NCBI GenBank assembly: GCA_965661575.1
Contig: CBFIEJ010000044.1
Coordinates: forward strand, 1-17,147
Reading direction: 5' to 3'
DNA: 17,147 nt
DNA from: UA16 sp965661575
Lineage (GTDB): Bacteria; Bacteroidota; Bacteroidia; Flavobacteriales_D; Sanyastnellaceae
The notes beneath the pieces are model-generated. The model saw nothing but the letters and a program-made list of their open reading frames with translations. It had not been told where the DNA came from and made no database searches. Position numbers and translations under genes: made by a program. How positions within the stretch are numbered: the stretch's first letter is position 1; each line of letters begins with the position of its first letter. Shown here one piece after another: positions 14,676-17,147 of this stretch.

Positions 14676-16769
14676 ATGACCTCAACCTCTCGCCCATTTC
14701 GTCATCCCCGTCGTTTGATGATGACGTCAGCTCTCCCATATGCCAATGGTCCAATCCACATTGGGCACATCGCGGGCGCTTATTTACCTGGTGACATCCG
14801 AGCGCGGTTTGAACGAATGGCTGGTTCCGAAGTGCTATGGGTGTGCGGGAGTGATGAGCACGGGGCTGCCATTACACTGCGCGCCAAAAAAGACGGAGTT
14901 ACGCCGCGCGAGATTGTCGATCAGTACCACGCTGAAATGCAAGAAGCTTTTGCAGGAATCGACATGGCTTTCGACCACTATTCCCGTACCTCAAGCGATA
15001 AGCACCACCAAGTCGCGCAAGATTTTTTCCTGAAGTTGCTGGAATCGGGCAGTTTTGAAGTGAAAACAGACGCGCAATTTTACGACGCTGAAGCCGCGCA
15101 ATTTTTGGCAGATCGATACATCACTGGAACCTGTCCCAAATGCGAAGCTGCCGGAGCATATGGTGACCAGTGCGAAAAATGTGGTTCAGCCCTTTCGCCT
15201 ACTGACTTAATTGACCCCAAATCCACCTTGAGCGGTGCCACACCCGTTTTAAAAGACACCACCTTATGGTACTTGCCCATGGGGCGCCACGAAGATTGGT
15301 TGCGTGAGTACATCGACAATGGACAGTTCAACGGCGAGAAGCATCACGATCCTCGCGCTTGGAAATCCCATGTGAATGGTCAATGCCGCAGCTGGATTGA
15401 CGGCGGCTTGCAAAGCCGTGCGATGACCCGTGACCTGGACTGGGGCGTTCCCGTTCCCGTCGAAGGAGCTGACGGCAAAGTTCTTTATGTCTGGCTCGAC
15501 GCCCCAATTGGATACATCACATCCACGATGGAATGGGCTGAAAAATCAGGACAAAATTGGCGCGATTGGTGGCAATCAAATGACGCTGAGTTGATTCATT
15601 TTATCGGCAAAGACAACATCGTGTTTCACTGCTTGATCTTCCCGATCCTACTCAAAGAACACGGAGATTTCAATCTGCCGACCAACGTGCCCGCCAATGC
15701 ATTCATGAACCTGGAAGGAGATAAAATCTCCACCTCCCGTAACTGGGCGGTCTGGGTGAAAGATTACCTGTCTGAATTCCCCGGCAAGAGCGATGAGTTG
15801 CGCTACGTGCTCACGAGCATCATGCCCGAGCAAAAAGACAGTGAATTTACGTGGTCGGACTACCGCGAACGGGTCAACAACGAATTGGCTGATGTCCTCG
15901 GTAATTTTATCAATCGGGTGATTGTCCTCACTAAAAAATACTATGAGTCGGAGGTGCCCCCAATCGATCTCATCAAGTGGACAGCTGACGAAGATGCCAT
16001 CATTGAAGCCTTGGACTCCGCTCCCGGCGAGGTGGCTGAATTGATCCGACGCAACAGGTTCCGCGACGCCCTTCAAACCGCAATGGGAGTGGCTCGTTTG
16101 GGCAACAAGTACATGACCGAACAGGAGCCTTGGAAGCTCAAGAAAACAGATGAAGAACGAACGGCTGTAATCCTGAACACATGCATTCAAGTTGCTGCGA
16201 ATTGCTCTGTACTGTTGGAGCCCTTCATTCCACAGACTGCGCAGAAAATGCAAGCAGCTTTTGGCATCAAGAATGCTCAATGGGAGCAAGCCAGCGGCGC
16301 AATGTTGCAACCCGGTGCGGTGCTGGGCGACTTGCCGATTCTCTTCGAAAAAGTGGAGGAATCCACGGTCGATGCCCAAGTTGAAAAATTAAGAACGTCC
16401 CATGCTAGCGCAGCACCTGCAGCTGCCTGCGAACCTCTCAAGCCCATGATGACCTTTGATGATTTCCAAAAAATGGACCTTCGGGTCGGTGAAGTAATCG
16501 CGTGTGAGCGTGTTCCCAAGGCAGATAAATTGCTGCAGTTGACCATTCGAACAGGTCTCGACGAACGCACTGTACTGAGCGGCATCGCTGAACATTTCAA
16601 ACCAGAGGAAGTCGTAGGACGACGAGTCACCTTACTGGCCAACCTAGCACCTCGCAAAATCCGCGGCGTAGAAAGCCAAGGGATGGTGCTGATGGCCGAA
16701 TCAGCTGATGGATCATTGCGCTTCGTAACACCAGAAGAAGGCACCGCTGCTGGCGATACCATCCGTTGA
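14676..16769 (+). CDS. metG: Methionyl-tRNA synthetase
   Basis: Charges tRNA-Met with methionine in the cytoplasm. The frame is open from 14472, but the ATG at 14676 gives the family-like N-terminus (MTSALPYANGP follows) and 697 residues; E. coli MetG has 677. The HIGH motif is at 28-31, and a zinc-knuckle set of four Cys (153, 156, 166, 169: CPKC and CEKC) is complete. The KMSKS loop is KISTS (350-354), a common variant. The anticodon-binding helical domain is followed by a C-terminal OB-fold tRNA-binding domain (about 592-697: FQKMDLRVGEVIACERVP, SQGMVLMAES), which helps dimers or tRNA binding. The stop codon is immediately next to the stop of the TonB receptor gene on the other strand. Confidence 0.97.
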   Translation: MTSTSRPFRHPRRLMMTSALPYANGPIHIGHIAGAYLPGDIRARFERMAGSEVLWVCGSDEHGAAITLRAKKDGVTPREIVDQYHAEMQEAFAGIDMAFDHYSRTSSDKHHQVAQDFFLKLLESGSFEVKTDAQFYDAEAAQFLADRYITGTCPKCEAAGAYGDQCEKCGSALSPTDLIDPKSTLSGATPVLKDTTLWYLPMGRHEDWLREYIDNGQFNGEKHHDPRAWKSHVNGQCRSWIDGGLQSRAMTRDLDWGVPVPVEGADGKVLYVWLDAPIGYITSTMEWAEKSGQNWRDWWQSNDAELIHFIGKDNIVFHCLIFPILLKEHGDFNLPTNVPANAFMNLEGDKISTSRNWAVWVKDYLSEFPGKSDELRYVLTSIMPEQKDSEFTWSDYRERVNNELADVLGNFINRVIVLTKKYYESEVPPIDLIKWTADEDAIIEALDSAPGEVAELIRRNRFRDALQTAMGVARLGNKYMTEQEPWKLKKTDEERTAVILNTCIQVAANCSVLLEPFIPQTAQKMQAAFGIKNAQWEQASGAMLQPGAVLGDLPILFEKVEESTVDAQVEKLRTSHASAAPAAACEPLKPMMTFDDFQKMDLRVGEVIACERVPKADKLLQLTIRTGLDERTVLSGIAEHFKPEEVVGRRVTLLANLAPRKIRGVESQGMVLMAESADGSLRFVTPEEGTAAGDTIR

Positions 16770-17147
16770 TCAGAACATCATCTTAAGTGTTGCAGAGAGG
16801 GTACGGCCGTAAGCCCAGTAACCTTCCATCTTTCCATTTTCGATGGTGCCTTGTTCCTTATCACCCGTCTCAGGATCGGTCACGAAGGTTTCAAAGCCAT
16901 CGCTGATGTAGATATTGTCCAGCGCATTCTGCACATTCAAACTAGCCATCCAACCCAATCCACCCGCTTCAAACCGGTAACTCGCTCGCAAGTCAAGGTA
17001 CCCAAATTCTGGAAGCATCACCGGTTGCAATCCGGCCCGATCAGGGTTGGTGCGATCAGCATCCACTTCAAATCGCGCGTACAAATTCCAGTTCAAAACG
17101 TAATTCGCACCAAATCGAAGTCCTTTTGTAGGTGACACGTTCAACAA
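16770..17147 (-). CDS. TonB-dependent outer-membrane receptor, C-terminal fragment
   Basis: The last 125 residues of an outer-membrane receptor, cut by the window's right edge. The fragment has alternating beta-strands (FGANYVLNWNLYARFEV, YLDLRASYRFEA, GWMASLNVQNALDNIYIS) and ends in the barrel-assembly-type final strand TLSATLKMMF with a C-terminal Phe. The NVQNALDNIY motif is typical of TonB-dependent receptors, which take up iron chelates, sugars or vitamins. The plug domain and N-terminus lie outside the window, so the substrate is unknown. It converges with metG with no base between the two stops, which leaves no space for an intergenic terminator. Confidence 0.85.
   Translation of the reverse strand: MLNVSPTKGLRFGANYVLNWNLYARFEVDADRTNPDRAGLQPVMLPEFGYLDLRASYRFEAGGLGWMASLNVQNALDNIYISDGFETFVTDPETGDKEQGTIENGKMEGYWAYGRTLSATLKMMF

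Noticed and set aside
15648..16379. Open frame of 243 codons antisense to metG
   Set aside because: Long, but opposite to a highly conserved synthetase; its sequence shows no recognisable motif and is explained by codon bias.
1..17147. Search by eye for CRISPR repeats, tRNA genes, IS ends, phage or toxin-antitoxin genes
   Set aside because: None seen; the gene content is housekeeping and signalling with uniform base composition, so no sign of recent transfer.

Overview
The window looks like chromosomal DNA from a member of the Bacteroidota, probably a Flavobacteriales-type marine or freshwater bacterium with roughly balanced base composition. The evidence is phylum-typical gene families (a DUF6089/PorG-like outer-membrane protein next to uppS, a TonB-dependent receptor, a GbsR-like regulator) and promoters of the Bacteroidota type (a TAnnTTTG -7 box with an upstream TTG) in place of Shine-Dalgarno-driven, sigma70-type signals. 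Gene density is very high. No stretch longer than about 105 bases is free of genes, and I see no tRNA, rRNA, CRISPR array, insertion sequence or phage gene.

Region 1 (1-4642) is a cofactor and envelope block. On the minus strand, a CBS/ACT-like protein and NAD kinase (nadK) end at a hairpin-plus-T-run terminator. The PorG-like outer-membrane protein and a truncated undecaprenyl diphosphate synthase (uppS) follow, and these two genes overlap by one base. Divergent from this block, pdxJ (vitamin B6) is fused by an ATGA overlap to an alpha/beta hydrolase.

Region 2 (4646-7327) holds a ClC-type anion transporter with C-terminal CBS domains (minus) and a two-domain universal stress protein (plus), divergent from each other. 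The ClC protein has an unusual selectivity motif (GPGVP) and lacks the usual internal proton glutamate.

Region 3 (7333-10810, minus) is the most intriguing part. It is a three-gene cassette encoding a YfiR-like (DUF4154) periplasmic protein, a periplasmic helical/TPR-like protein translationally coupled to it, and a membrane-anchored HAMP plus SpoIIE/PP2C serine phosphatase. The layout suggests an envelope-sensing pathway that ends in a cytoplasmic phosphatase.

Region 4 (10863-14602, minus) reads ldcA (S66 peptidase), kbl (2-amino-3-ketobutyrate CoA ligase), a DAO-family FAD oxidoreductase and a GbsR/MarR-like regulator, all tightly spaced. Kbl, the oxidoreductase and the regulator may form a glycine/threonine or amine catabolic unit. 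Region 5 (14676-17147) has metG (methionyl-tRNA synthetase) on the plus strand abutting, with zero bases between, the 3' end of a TonB-dependent receptor gene on the minus strand.
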